Below are positions 25,151-35,759 of a DNA stretch of 64,000 nucleotides, piece by piece. The notes beneath the pieces were generated by a model that did no database searches, was not told where the DNA came from, and worked only from the letters and a program-made list of their open reading frames with translations. Each line of letters opens with the position of its first letter. Positions within the stretch are counted from its first letter, which is position 1. Location of the stretch: the NCBI GenBank assembly GCA_963846925.1, contig CAWJXW010000014.1, positions 248,001-312,000 on the forward strand, in the 5' to 3' direction. The position numbers were made by a program, and so were the translations under genes. Source of the stretch: JAQBQB01 sp963846925. GTDB taxonomy: Bacteria > Gemmatimonadota > Gemmatimonadetes > Gemmatimonadales > Gemmatimonadaceae.

Positions 25151-26405
25151 ATGAAAGAAGGCACGCGAATCGTCGTCGCGCTCGGCGCGGCGGTCATCGG
25201 TGGTGTGGCCATCTCCGCGTCGGGGAGTGCAGCGGCGCTCAATGCCGCCGACGCCATCGCGCCGATCGGCACGCTGTGGGTGAACGCGATTCGGATGACA
25301 GTGATCCCGCTGATCGTCTCCCTGCTCGTGACCGGAATCGCGTCGACGGCCGATGTCGCGTCCATCGGACGCCTCGGCGGTCGAACTCTGTTGGTGTTCG
25401 TACTCTTGCTCGCGTGCGTCGCCGCGGTCGTCGTGCCGCTGGCGCCGAGCCTGTTCGCGCTGTTGCCGTTTCCGTCAGGCGGCGGGGCACATCCCGCGCT
25501 GCCGGCCGGCGCGGCCGAAGCGGCGAGTCAGCTCGCGGGAGCGCAGGGGCAGACGTTCGGTCGGTGGCTCACGTCGCTCATTCCGCCGAATCCGATCGCC
25601 GCGGCGGCGAACGGCGACATGGTCCCGCTGATCGTCTTCTCGATTCTCCTGGCGCTGGCGATCCTGCGCATTCCGCCGGCGTCGCGCGAGCCGCTCGCGG
25701 CGTTCTTCAAGTCGCTCTGCGCGGCGATGCTCGTGCTCGTGCGTTGGGTCGTGGCGCTGGCGCCGATCGGCGTCTTCGCGCTCGTGCTGCCGCTCGCGGC
25801 GCATCTGGGGGCAAGCGTCGCGGGGGCGATCGGCTTGTACATCGCGGCATATTCGGTCGCGTGCGTGGCGGTGACGCTCTTGTTGTATCCCGTGGCCGTG
25901 ATCGTCGCGCGGGTACCGCTTCGACGTTTCGCGCGAGCCGCGCTTCCGGCTCAGTTGATCGCGTTCAGCTCGAGCTCGTCGATCGCCTCGCTGCCGGCGT
26001 TGGTCGAGAGCGCCGAACAAGGTCTCGGCATTCCGAATCGCATCGCCGGATTCTCGCTGCCGCTCGCCGTGTCGCTCTTCAAGATCGCCGCGCCGGTGTC
26101 GTGGACGGTCGGCGCGCTGTTCGTCGGGTGGTTCTACGGAATTCCGCTGCATCGCGCAGCAGCTGGCGACGGTTGCGTTCGCGGCGGTGTTTCTCGCGTT
26201 CGCCGCGCCGGGAATTCCGCGCGGCGCGTTCATCATGCTCGCGCCGCTCTTTCTGGCGATCGGATTGCCCGTCGAAGGAATCGGCATTCTCATCGCCGTG
26301 GACGCGCTCCCGGACACGTTCGCGACGGTGCTCAACGTCACGGGCGATCTCGTCGCGGCGACGCTGGTGAACCGGTTCAGCCCACCGGTCGAGAGCGCGT
26401 CCTAG
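25151..26405 (+). CDS. Dicarboxylate/amino-acid:cation symporter (DAACS), frame-shifted
   Basis: About 418 residues. Frame one runs from 25151 to about 26155 and holds the first TM helices (TLWVNAIRMTVIPLIVSLLV), the SLIPPNPIAAAANGDMVPLI segment and the serine-rich hairpin IAFSSSSSIASLPALVESAE that binds substrate in GltPh-type transporters. One base is missing near 26155 (at GCAGCAG); the last helices (APGIPRGAFIMLAPLFLAIG, ALPDTFATVLNVTGDL) follow in the next frame. The protein imports C4-dicarboxylates, glutamate/aspartate or similar with H+ or Na+. The GH43 gene faces it with 2 bp between the stop codons. Confidence 0.88.
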
Positions 26406-26407
26406 CG

Positions 26408-27421
26408 CTAGCGCGCCGTCGAGTCGAGCGCGAGCAGTCCGCGCAGCACGGACTGAGGCGCAAGAAACGCCGAGCCGTGGCGGATGCCGCGCGGCGTCTT
26501 GAGCGAGTCGCGGAACGGTTCCCAGTGCTCGAAGTCGTGCGACCGCACGGCGCCGTAGTGTCCGCGCGTGTACTCGTCGTAGTAGACGTACCACCAGTCG
26601 CCCGAGTGCAGCACCGATGGCCCTTCGGTGTCCTGATCGGTGATCGCCGGCGACGCGGGTCCGTACGGTCCCGTCGCGTATTTGCTCGACGCGATGCGGA
26701 TGTAGCGATGCAGCGGGTAGAACGTCTCGTCCTTCATGACGAGGTAGTAGGTGTCGCCGCGCTTCGCGATCGTCCCGTCGATGGCGCAGAAGCCGCCGTC
26801 GTAGAGCAGCTTGGCGGGCGAGTACGTCTTGAAGTCTTTCGTCGTGGTGAAGTACAGCCGGTGGTCCGCGCGGCCGCGCGACGTCTTCTGCGCGATCGAG
26901 TCGGTCGCGGAAAACCGCCCGGGGATCGACGACGCCCAGACGATCACGAATTCCTTGGCGGCGTCGTCGTAGAAGAGATCGGGCGCCCAGGTATTGAGCG
27001 CGCCCGGCTCGTGCTCCATCACCGGCACTCGCGTCTGCACCGACCAATGGATCAAGTCGCGCGAGTGGGCCACGCCGATCGCATGATCGGCCCACGCGAC
27101 GGTCCAGACGAGATGGAACGTCCCGTCCGGGCCGCGCAGGATGCTCGGGTCGCGCATCAGCGCGGCGGTCGTGTTCCATTCCTGCCAGCCGCGACCGGAG
27201 CCGGTGATGGCTGGCGTGATGACCGATTTGCCGCCATTCAGCGGAGACCAATTCACGCCGTCGCGGCTGTAGGCGAGGTGGACGCCGTCTTCGCCGTTTC
27301 GCGTGAAGTACGAGAACAGAAACGCACTTGGCTCCGCGGTCGACGGAGTCGGGTTGGTGTGACGGCATGCGACGAAAGCAAGCCCGAGAACAATGAAGCC
27401 GACGCGGCGCCAGGCGCTCAT
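26408..27421 (-). CDS. GH43-like glycoside hydrolase lipoprotein
   Basis: About 337 residues from the ATG at 27421; the frame continues upstream into the tail of the preceding gene (LTLLMKKAPEA), so an ATGA-type overlap masked by an indel is likely. The signal ends at a possible lipobox (AFVAC). The five-bladed propeller fold of family GH43 is indicated by DPSILRGPDGTFHLVWT (general base Asp), TWAPDLFYDDAAKEFVIVW, GGFCAIDGTIAKRGDTYYLV (pKa Asp) and TEGPSVLHSGDWWYVYYDEY (acid Glu). GH43 includes arabinofuranosidases, arabinanases and xylosidases. With AraA/B/D nearby, release of L-arabinose is the best guess. Confidence 0.82.
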   Translation of the reverse strand: MSAWRRVGFIVLGLAFVACRHTNPTPSTAEPSAFLFSYFTRNGEDGVHLAYSRDGVNWSPLNGGKSVITPAITGSGRGWQEWNTTAALMRDPSILRGPDGTFHLVWTVAWADHAIGVAHSRDLIHWSVQTRVPVMEHEPGALNTWAPDLFYDDAAKEFVIVWASSIPGRFSATDSIAQKTSRGRADHRLYFTTTKDFKTYSPAKLLYDGGFCAIDGTIAKRGDTYYLVMKDETFYPLHRYIRIASSKYATGPYGPASPAITDQDTEGPSVLHSGDWWYVYYDEYTRGHYGAVRSHDFEHWEPFRDSLKTPRGIRHGSAFLAPQSVLRGLLALDSTAR

Positions 27422-28680
27422 CGTTGCTTCGGGCGCCTTCTTCATGAGCAGCGTCAACGCCGTCGTCGCGCTTCGGGCCGATGTCGACGGAAAGGTCCAG
27501 CTCCTGGTATCCTTGCCTGGTGATCTTCAGCAGCGAACTGCCTTCGGGAAGGAAGATCAGACTGACTGTCCCCGTCGGCCGTCGTGGTCACGTAGTCGCC
27601 CGATTTTCGCGTCCGTCACGTGCGCGCCGGCGATCGGCTCGCCCGTGTCTTGATCGAATACTCCCAGGAGCCGGTATCGGTAAACCGGAAGCGTTGCCAT
27701 CGAATCGTGCGGCGAGGCGACCGAGTCGCGCGACGCGCTCACCTGGCGAGCGGCCGGCGGACTTGCTTGCGATGGCTCCGCGGGTTCGTCAACGACGTAC
27801 GATTTTGCTCCCGGCTGGTACGCGACCCCCTGCTTCAGCACGATGTAGATCGCGCTGTCGCTGTGAGGCTTCCCGACCGAGGTGTTGAACTCGTCGGCGT
27901 AGGTGATCTGCTCGATGTGCTCGGGCTGTATCTCGCAAAGCACCTGCATGGAACCCGGCGACATACCCGCGAGCATTCCGCGACGGCCGGTTTGGCAGAG
28001 GGTGTCGGTGGCGATGCTGCGGATCCACACGCCGTTGACCCAGACGTTCGTCGCCAGCGACGGATTGGGATCGGTGACGACCGGACAGGTGCGGCGCGGC
28101 TGGAAGCGCGAGCGTCGGGCATTTGCGCACCGGTGCTTTCGTCGCCGCACCCGCGGCTTGCAGCGGCGAGCACGACCGGCCGCAGATCATGTCGGGTCGA
28201 AGCTTCTTGAGGATGTCCGTCGCGTCGATCAACTCGTCGGCGTGCTTCGCGATCTCGTCGGCGTCGATGAAATAGCTCTTTCTCGTCACGTCCTCTTTCG
28301 CGTTGACTTCGACCGGCGCGAGCGATTGGACGGCCCGCTGCATCACGATCTGGAAGGTCAGCGGGCCAGGGCCGCGCGTGAAAGAACTCGGCCTCGCGGA
28401 GAAAGCCGATCTTGCGGACGATGATCTGATAGTTCCCGTCGGGATTCGAGATCGTGAGGGACGCGAGGCCTCGCGCGTCAGTCGTGCCGTTCGCGCGCGT
28501 GTCGTTGAGTCCCTGCACGACCACGACTTCGGCTCCGCCGACCGCGACGGCTCCGCTGTCCACCACGCGAACGTTGATCGTGAGTGGGGGACGAACCGGC
28601 TCCTGAGAGCCCGCGCTCGTCACCGCGGCGGCAATCAACACGACACCGGACCAACCCAATCGAGTAACCGACCAGCTCAC
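27418..28680 (-). CDS. CarboxypepD/plug-like secreted protein, copy 2, frame-shifted
   Basis: Roughly 420 residues spread over several frames; the 3' end is approximate. From 28680: a signal peptide (LIAAAVTSAGSQ), a CarboxypepD-like domain (TINVRVVDSGAVAVGGAEVV, YQIIVRKIGFLREAEF), then in other frames SYFIDADEIAKHADELIDAT, ICGRSCSP, MQVLCEIQPEHIEQITYADE and a second regulatory domain (YRLLGVFDQDTGEPIAG). It is a close paralogue of the next gene upstream, and the alignment places shifts near 28350, 28120, 27590, 27560 and 27465. The middle resembles a TonB-receptor plug, with no barrel. It may bind or display something at the outer membrane. Function unknown. Confidence 0.65.
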
Positions 28681-28716
28681 GACAGCGCCTCGAAGACAAG
28701 ACTCATCATGAAGATG

Positions 28717-30072
28717 TCATGCCCGCGGCGTACCGTCTACGGTCGGGCCGCCCTCGTGATCATCGGGCTTCTTCTTCATCAGCAACGTGAGCGGCGTTGC
28801 CGCGGTCGGGCCAATGTCGACCGGAAGATTGAGATCCTCATATCCCGCCTTGGTGATGCGAAGGAGTGACGAGCCTTCGGGCAGGAAGATGAGACTGACT
28901 GTCCCAGTCGGGCTGGTGTTGGCGTAGGTGCCCGTGTTGACGTCGACGACGCGCGCGCCCTCGATCACGTCGCCGGTGTCCTGGTCGAAGACGCCGAGCA
29001 CCCGATAGCGATACGTCGGCAGCGTCGGCGCGGAGTCTGGGTGTGCCGTCGCCGAGTCGCGGCCGGGCAATACGCTGAGTGCGGTCGGCGGAGACAAGCT
29101 GGTCTGGACTCCAGGGAGCACCGCCCGAATGCCTGGGATGCGCGCCGACGGGTCGCGAACGTACGACATCTTTCCCGGCTCGTACACGACGCCGTCCTTG
29201 AGCGCGATGAAGAGCGCGCTGTTGCTCCCGACCTTGCCGATCGAGTTGTCGAACTCGTCGATGTACTGAATTTGCTCGATGTGTTCGGGCAGGATTTCGC
29301 AGAGTACCTGCATCGTCCCGGCCGGGAGGCCGCTCAGCGCGCCTCGCTTCCCCGTCAGGCACACGGGGTCCGTCGCGATGATCAGAATGCGCTGCCCGTT
29401 CACCCATGCGTTCGTGCGCGACATTCCTGGTGTCGCGCCGGATCCGGCCATCCGCCGGCAGCCCGATGGATTGGTGGTGGAGATGGGGCATGACCGCGCC
29501 GCGGTACGCACGCTCGCCGGTGCACCACCTCCCCACGGGCTGCACGACCGGCCGCAGACCATGTCGGGCTTGAGCTTTTTCAGGATGTCCGATGCGTCGA
29601 TCAACTCATCCGCGTGCTTCGCGATCTCGTCGGCGTCGATGAAGTAGCTCTTTCGCTTGAGATCCTCTTGGGCTGTGACGCGGACCGGCGCGAGCGCCTG
29701 CGTGTTGCGGTGCATCACGACGTCGAAGGACAATCGCCCGGGCGCTCCGCGAAAGAACTGATCGGATCGGTTGTACCCGATCTTGCGCGCGACGAGTTGG
29801 TAGTCGCCTCGCGGCTCCGTCACAGCAAGCGAGGCATGCCCGCTCGGGTCGGTCGTTCCTGTCGCTCTCGACTCGGAAAGGCCGACGAGCACTGTCAAAT
29901 TTGCGCCTTCGATCGCAGTTCCCGTCGAGTCGATGACGTGTACGCTGATGACGAGAGGCGGAGTGGCAGGCGTTGGGACCGCCTGAGCCGCGGCACGAGC
30001 GGCGAACATGTTCGCGACAACCGTGACCACGGTTGCCGCAATCGACCGCCGAACCGTCCGCCAACCCGTCAC
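28717..30072 (-). CDS. CarboxypepD/plug-like secreted protein, copy 3
   Basis: About 451 residues, intact. I chose the GTG at 30072 because GAGG lies 8 nt upstream and it opens a good signal peptide ending ARAAAQA; a GTG at 30102 and an ATG at 30183 are further upstream in the araB tail. First comes a regulatory beta domain (about 35-125), then a plug-like part with SYFIDADEIAKHADELIDAS, four or more cysteines (VCGRSCSP, CRR), MQVLCEILPEHIEQIQYIDE, and a second regulatory domain (YRVLGVFDQDTGDVIEGARV). It shares this order with the frame-shifted gene downstream, so the pair arose by tandem duplication. It follows araB closely and may be co-transcribed. Function unknown. Confidence 0.7.
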   Translation of the reverse strand: MTGWRTVRRSIAATVVTVVANMFAARAAAQAVPTPATPPLVISVHVIDSTGTAIEGANLTVLVGLSESRATGTTDPSGHASLAVTEPRGDYQLVARKIGYNRSDQFFRGAPGRLSFDVVMHRNTQALAPVRVTAQEDLKRKSYFIDADEIAKHADELIDASDILKKLKPDMVCGRSCSPWGGGAPASVRTAARSCPISTTNPSGCRRMAGSGATPGMSRTNAWVNGQRILIIATDPVCLTGKRGALSGLPAGTMQVLCEILPEHIEQIQYIDEFDNSIGKVGSNSALFIALKDGVVYEPGKMSYVRDPSARIPGIRAVLPGVQTSLSPPTALSVLPGRDSATAHPDSAPTLPTYRYRVLGVFDQDTGDVIEGARVVDVNTGTYANTSPTGTVSLIFLPEGSSLLRITKAGYEDLNLPVDIGPTAATPLTLLMKKKPDDHEGGPTVDGTPRA

Positions 30073-30094
30073 GTTCGACCTCGCATTCTCATGG

Positions 30095-31680
30095 TCACGC
30101 ACGCGCCTCGGCGGCGATTCGTCGAAGCTCTGGCAGAATTCGGCCGATCTGAACCACCCCGGCGTCGGGGGTCCCGAACCCAAAATAAAGATCTCTGTAC
30201 ATCGGATACAACCGATCGTACGTGCGGCGTTGGTCCGGATCCGGCTCGATCACGCGGTAGGGAGGGCACAACGCCTTCTGCGCGTCCTCGATCGTGGCGA
30301 ACGTTCCGGCCGCGCGGAAAGCGAAGATCGCCGAACCGAGGCCCGTGATCGGCCGCTCCGGCACGAGCACCGGCACGCCGAGCACATTCGCGTACACGCG
30401 ATTCAGCACGTCGTTCTTCTGCGGAATCCCGCCGCGCGTTGATCACGCGGCGAATCGGCACGCCGTGCTCGGCCATCCGCTCGAAAATGATGCGCGTATG
30501 GAGCGCCGTGCCCTCGATCGCCGCGAACAGCTCGTCGCGCGCGTCGTGGTTCAGATTCCAGCCGAGCGTGACGCCGCCGAGGTTCGGGTTCACGAGCACC
30601 GTGCGGTCGCCGTTGTCCCAGGTGAGGCGGAGAAGCCCCGTCTGGCCGGCCCGGTAGTCCTCGAGACCGTTCGAGAGCACTCGGACAGTCGTGCCGGCGC
30701 GCGCGCGCGATCGCCTCGAAGATGTCGCCGACGGCGGAGAGGCCTGCCTCGACGCCCACATAGTCCGGATGCACTGAACCCGGGACGACGCCGCAGACTC
30801 CGGGCACGCAGTCCGCTTGTTTCGCGATCGCGATGATGCACGTGCTCGTCCCGACGACGTTGACGACGTCGCCCTCCTGAATCCCCGCGCCGATCGGCGT
30901 CCCAGTGGGCGTCGAACGCGCCGACCGGAATCGGAATCCCCGCGCGCAGTCCGAGCCGACGCGACCCACTCGTCGCTCAGCCGGCCGGCGATGTGGTCGG
31001 AGGTGCGATAGCGCCCGCCAAGCTTCTCGCGAACGCCGGCGAGCAGCGGATCCACCGAGGTGAGAAACTCCTCGGGTGGTAAACCGCCGATTCGATTCAC
31101 TCCACAGCCACTTGTGCCCCATCGCGCACACGGACCGCGGCACGTTCTCCGCGCTCGGTGATCGCCGCAGAGCACCGCCGCGACCATGTCGCAGTGCTCG
31201 AGCGCCGTCGCGAAGCGCGCGCGCTTGTCCGGGTTGTGGCGCAGCCAGTGGAGCAGCTTGGCGAATCCCCACTCCGACGAGTAGACGCCGCCGCACATCT
31301 CGATCGCCGGCAGTTTCTCGCGGCGTGCCACCTCGGTGATGAGCGCCGCCTCGTCTTTCGCGCGATGGTCGCCCAGAGGTAGTAGTCGTCGAGCGGCGTG
31401 AGATGCTCGTCCACCGGAACGACGGTCGAACCGGTCGTATCGAGCGCGATGGCTTCGACCTTCGTCGCCATCGACGCTTCGCGTCGGCCAGCGCTCGCTG
31501 TGTCGCCAGCGCGAGCGCGTCCATGTGCGCGGCGTGCGACTGCGTCGCGAAGTCCGGATCGCGGCGGTCGCGGTTGACCGGATACTCGGCGGTGCCCGCG
31601 CCGATCGGCCCACGCTCGCTGTCGACGAGCGCGACGCGCACGCTCTGCGTGCCGAAGTCCACTCCCGCGACGACCGCCAC
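30095..31680 (-). CDS. araB: L-ribulokinase (FGGY family), frame-shifted
   Basis: About 528 residues, the usual ribulokinase length. It starts at GTG 31680, 13 nt after the upstream isomerase. It phosphorylates L-ribulose with ATP. Diagnostic pieces in order: GVDFGTQSVRVALVDSE (FGGY phosphate loop), VEAIALDTTGSTVVPVDE, LDDYYLW followed by DHRAKDEAA, MCGGVYSSEWGFAKLLHWL, GHKWLW, VVGTSTCIIAIAKQ, GVCGVVPGSVHPDYVGVEAG, and the ATP-site end PVLVPERPITGLGSAIFAF. These pieces alternate between three frames, with shifts at roughly 31475, 31360, 31165, 31110, 30920, 30710 and 30430. All core motifs survive, so I think the gene is functional in the organism. Confidence 0.85.
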
Positions 31681-31693
31681 GTGCGTCTCGCGC

Positions 31694-33297
<1,604 letters not shown>

Positions 33298-33332
33298 TGT
33301 TTCGCCCCCGACCCTTCATCGCCGAGAGCTGA

Positions 33333-34379
33333 ATGATTCGCATGCCTTTCCGCCGCCTAAGCCAAATCCTTCTTGCGACCCTTCTTGCCGCATGTGGCGG
33401 AGCAAAGACCGACAAGTCGGACGCCTCCCCGGCTGGTGGCGCGACCGCGGCCGGCGGAAGCAAGACGTTCACGATCGCCATGATCGCCAAGAGCTCGACC
33501 AATCCGGTCTTCTTGTCAGGTCGGCAAGGCGCCGAGGCGGCGGCGGCCGAGTTGTCGAAAGCGAACGGCGTGAACGTGAAGATCGATTGGCTCACGCCAC
33601 CGGACGAGGACCCGACCCTTCAGGCGCAGCGCATCGGCGAAGCGGTGAACGCGGGCGCGAACGCGATTCTTCTCTCGGCGAGCGACGCCGGAAAGCTCGT
33701 CGGCGCGGTGGACGAAGCCGTCGCGCGCGGTGTGCCTGTGATGACGTTCGACAGCGACGTCGGCGGCTCCAAGCGATTCTCGTTCTACGGCGGCGACGAC
33801 GTGTTGATGGGCACGCAGGTGATGCAGGAGCTGGCGAAGCAGATGGGCGACAAGGGCAAGATCGCCATTCTCGCCGGCAACCAGAACGCGCCGAACCTCC
33901 AGAAGCGGGTCGAGGGTGTGAAGGAAGAGGCCAAGAAACATCCAGGCATCACCATCCTCAACACGTTCTACCACGCCGAGACACCCCAGGATGCCGCGGC
34001 GGAAGTGGTGCGCGCGCAGAACGCGTATCCGGACATCCAGGGCTGGGCGATGATCGGCGGGTGGGCGCTGTTCACGCCGGCGCTACTCACGGATCTCGAC
34101 CCGAACAAGGTCAAGATCGTGTCGGTCGACGCGCTGCCGGTCGAGCTGCCATACGTCGACAAGGGACTCGCACCGGTGCTGTTCGCGCAGCCGACGTACC
34201 TCTGGGGCTACGTGTCCGTGAAGACCATCTTCGACCACGTGTATCTGCACAAGGACGTCCCGGCGCACGTGCAGATGGATCTGGTGCGCGTGTCGAAGGA
34301 CAACCTGGGCGAGTGGGCACGCCAACTAAAAACTTGGGGCTTCACCGACGTCGACCCGAAGTTCCTGTCGATGAAGTAG
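33333..34379 (+). CDS. Sugar ABC transporter substrate-binding lipoprotein (orphan)
   Basis: 348 residues, intact. Signal with lipobox LLAAC, then a Thr/Ala/Gly-rich linker and a type I periplasmic-binding fold (Peripla_BP_4, ribose/xylose type): FTIAMIAKSSTNPVFLSGRQ, NAGANAILLSASDAGKLVGA, VPVMTFDSD, KGKIAILAGNQNAPNLQKRV, AYPDIQGWAMIGGWALF, VSVDALPVELPYVDKGLAPV. It delivers a sugar to an ABC permease, but neither permease nor ATPase is in the window. It diverges from the isomerase gene by only 35 bp, so the two share a promoter region and likely a signal. L-arabinose is the suggested ligand. Confidence 0.88.
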   Translation: MIRMPFRRLSQILLATLLAACGGAKTDKSDASPAGGATAAGGSKTFTIAMIAKSSTNPVFLSGRQGAEAAAAELSKANGVNVKIDWLTPPDEDPTLQAQRIGEAVNAGANAILLSASDAGKLVGAVDEAVARGVPVMTFDSDVGGSKRFSFYGGDDVLMGTQVMQELAKQMGDKGKIAILAGNQNAPNLQKRVEGVKEEAKKHPGITILNTFYHAETPQDAAAEVVRAQNAYPDIQGWAMIGGWALFTPALLTDLDPNKVKIVSVDALPVELPYVDKGLAPVLFAQPTYLWGYVSVKTIFDHVYLHKDVPAHVQMDLVRVSKDNLGEWARQLKTWGFTDVDPKFLSMK

Positions 34380-34419
34380 CGACTGCGGGAGGGGCGGGTC
34401 GACCTCGGGGCTCTCTTCG

Positions 34420-35595
34420 CTATTTCCGCACGACGTACATCGCGACCGAATGTGCGGCGACACTCGCCGACACTACGTCGGCGGTACGCTCCGCATGCGC
34501 CCACACGTCGCGCTCGAGATGCCGGCCCGCCGGCAAGCCGATCTCCGGCATCGTCGTCGAGATGGTCGCCGTCGTCTCGCCGCGATTGAGGAGCACCACC
34601 GCGCGATCGCCGTTCGACATGGGCTTGATCCACACCTGCGTCACGCTGTCGCCCTTCAACTTGTAGCCCTGCGAGCCGCCCCAATCTTGGTCGATCGCGA
34701 CCACCTCGGGATTCGTCAGGATACTCCGAGTCGAGTCGTTCATCGACCGAAGATCGTTCCCCGCGATGAGCGGTGCGTTGAGCAGCGCCCACAGACTGAA
34801 ATGCGCCACGTACTCGGCGTTCGTCATCCGTCCGTTGCCCACTTCGAGCATGTCCGGATCGTTCCATGCGTTCGGGCCCGAGTATTTCTCGAGGCCGACC
34901 TGCTTGTCGAGAATCGAGAGCATCGACTTCCAGTTGTCGCGGATGTCGCCCGTCGTCCGCCAGAGCTCGCCGCCGACAAAACGCCCCCACTCCCAGGGCT
35001 TGTTCTGACCCCACTCGCAGAGGCTGAACACGATCGGCCGGCCCGTCGCGGCGAGCGCGTCGCCCATCGCCTGGTAGCGGTCGATGGCCGGGCGCAGCTG
35101 GTTGTTGCAGTTGTCGTATTTGAGATAGTCGATGCCCCACGCGGCGAACGTAGTCGCATCCGCCACCTCGTGGTCGATGCTCGCGGGTCGCTTCTGGCAC
35201 GTCATCGTGCCGGCCGACGAATAGATGCCGATCTTGAGGCCCTTGGAGTGGACGTAGTCGGCCAACCACTTCATGCCGTGCGGAAAACGCGTCGAGTCGG
35301 TCGTCAGGTTTCCCTGCGCGTCTCGCGCCGTCGCTTCCCAGCAGTCGTCGATGTTGACGTACTTGTAGCCGGCTTCGCGCATCCCCGACGACACCATGGC
35401 GTCGGCCGTCTCGCGAATGAGATTCTCGTCGATGCGGCAACCGAACTTGTTCCAGCTGTTCCAGCCCATCGGCGGTGTCGGGGCGAGCCCGCGCGCCGGG
35501 CGCGCGGCGGTGGTCGCTGTCGACGCGGCGCCACGCCACGCCACCGTCGTCGCCAATACGGCGAGAATGAGCCCCCAGCCCGGTGCCGCTCGCAT
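34420..35595 (-). CDS. GH27 alpha-galactosidase, secreted
   Basis: 391 residues, intact, with a signal peptide. Family GH27 features are strong: TPPMGWNSWNKFGCRIDENL at the start of the barrel, YVNIDDCWEATARDAQGN, GLKIGIYSSAGTMTCQ, the nucleophile Asp in IDYLKYDNCNNQ, CEWGQNKPWEWG, and the acid/base Asp in NAWNDPDMLEVGNGRM. A C-terminal beta domain ends VAMYVVRK. It removes terminal alpha-galactose (or beta-arabinopyranose in some members) from plant galactomannans and arabinogalactans. It converges with the binding-protein gene, leaving 40 bp between stops. Confidence 0.93.
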   Translation of the reverse strand: MRAAPGWGLILAVLATTVAWRGAASTATTAARPARGLAPTPPMGWNSWNKFGCRIDENLIRETADAMVSSGMREAGYKYVNIDDCWEATARDAQGNLTTDSTRFPHGMKWLADYVHSKGLKIGIYSSAGTMTCQKRPASIDHEVADATTFAAWGIDYLKYDNCNNQLRPAIDRYQAMGDALAATGRPIVFSLCEWGQNKPWEWGRFVGGELWRTTGDIRDNWKSMLSILDKQVGLEKYSGPNAWNDPDMLEVGNGRMTNAEYVAHFSLWALLNAPLIAGNDLRSMNDSTRSILTNPEVVAIDQDWGGSQGYKLKGDSVTQVWIKPMSNGDRAVVLLNRGETTATISTTMPEIGLPAGRHLERDVWAHAERTADVVSASVAAHSVAMYVVRK

Positions 35596-35759
35596 GTGCG
35601 TTCCTCGTTCAAAGACGTCTTCCGCGCCCCGCCGAGCGCGGTGCGGTAACGTTCAACGGTAAGCGACCGGCGCGGAAGGGTCGGCGTGCCGGCGGAACTG
35701 GCGAAGTCGCGGCGCGCGACGGAACTTCAGGGCTCGTGACTTTCTCGACGGAGATCGGT

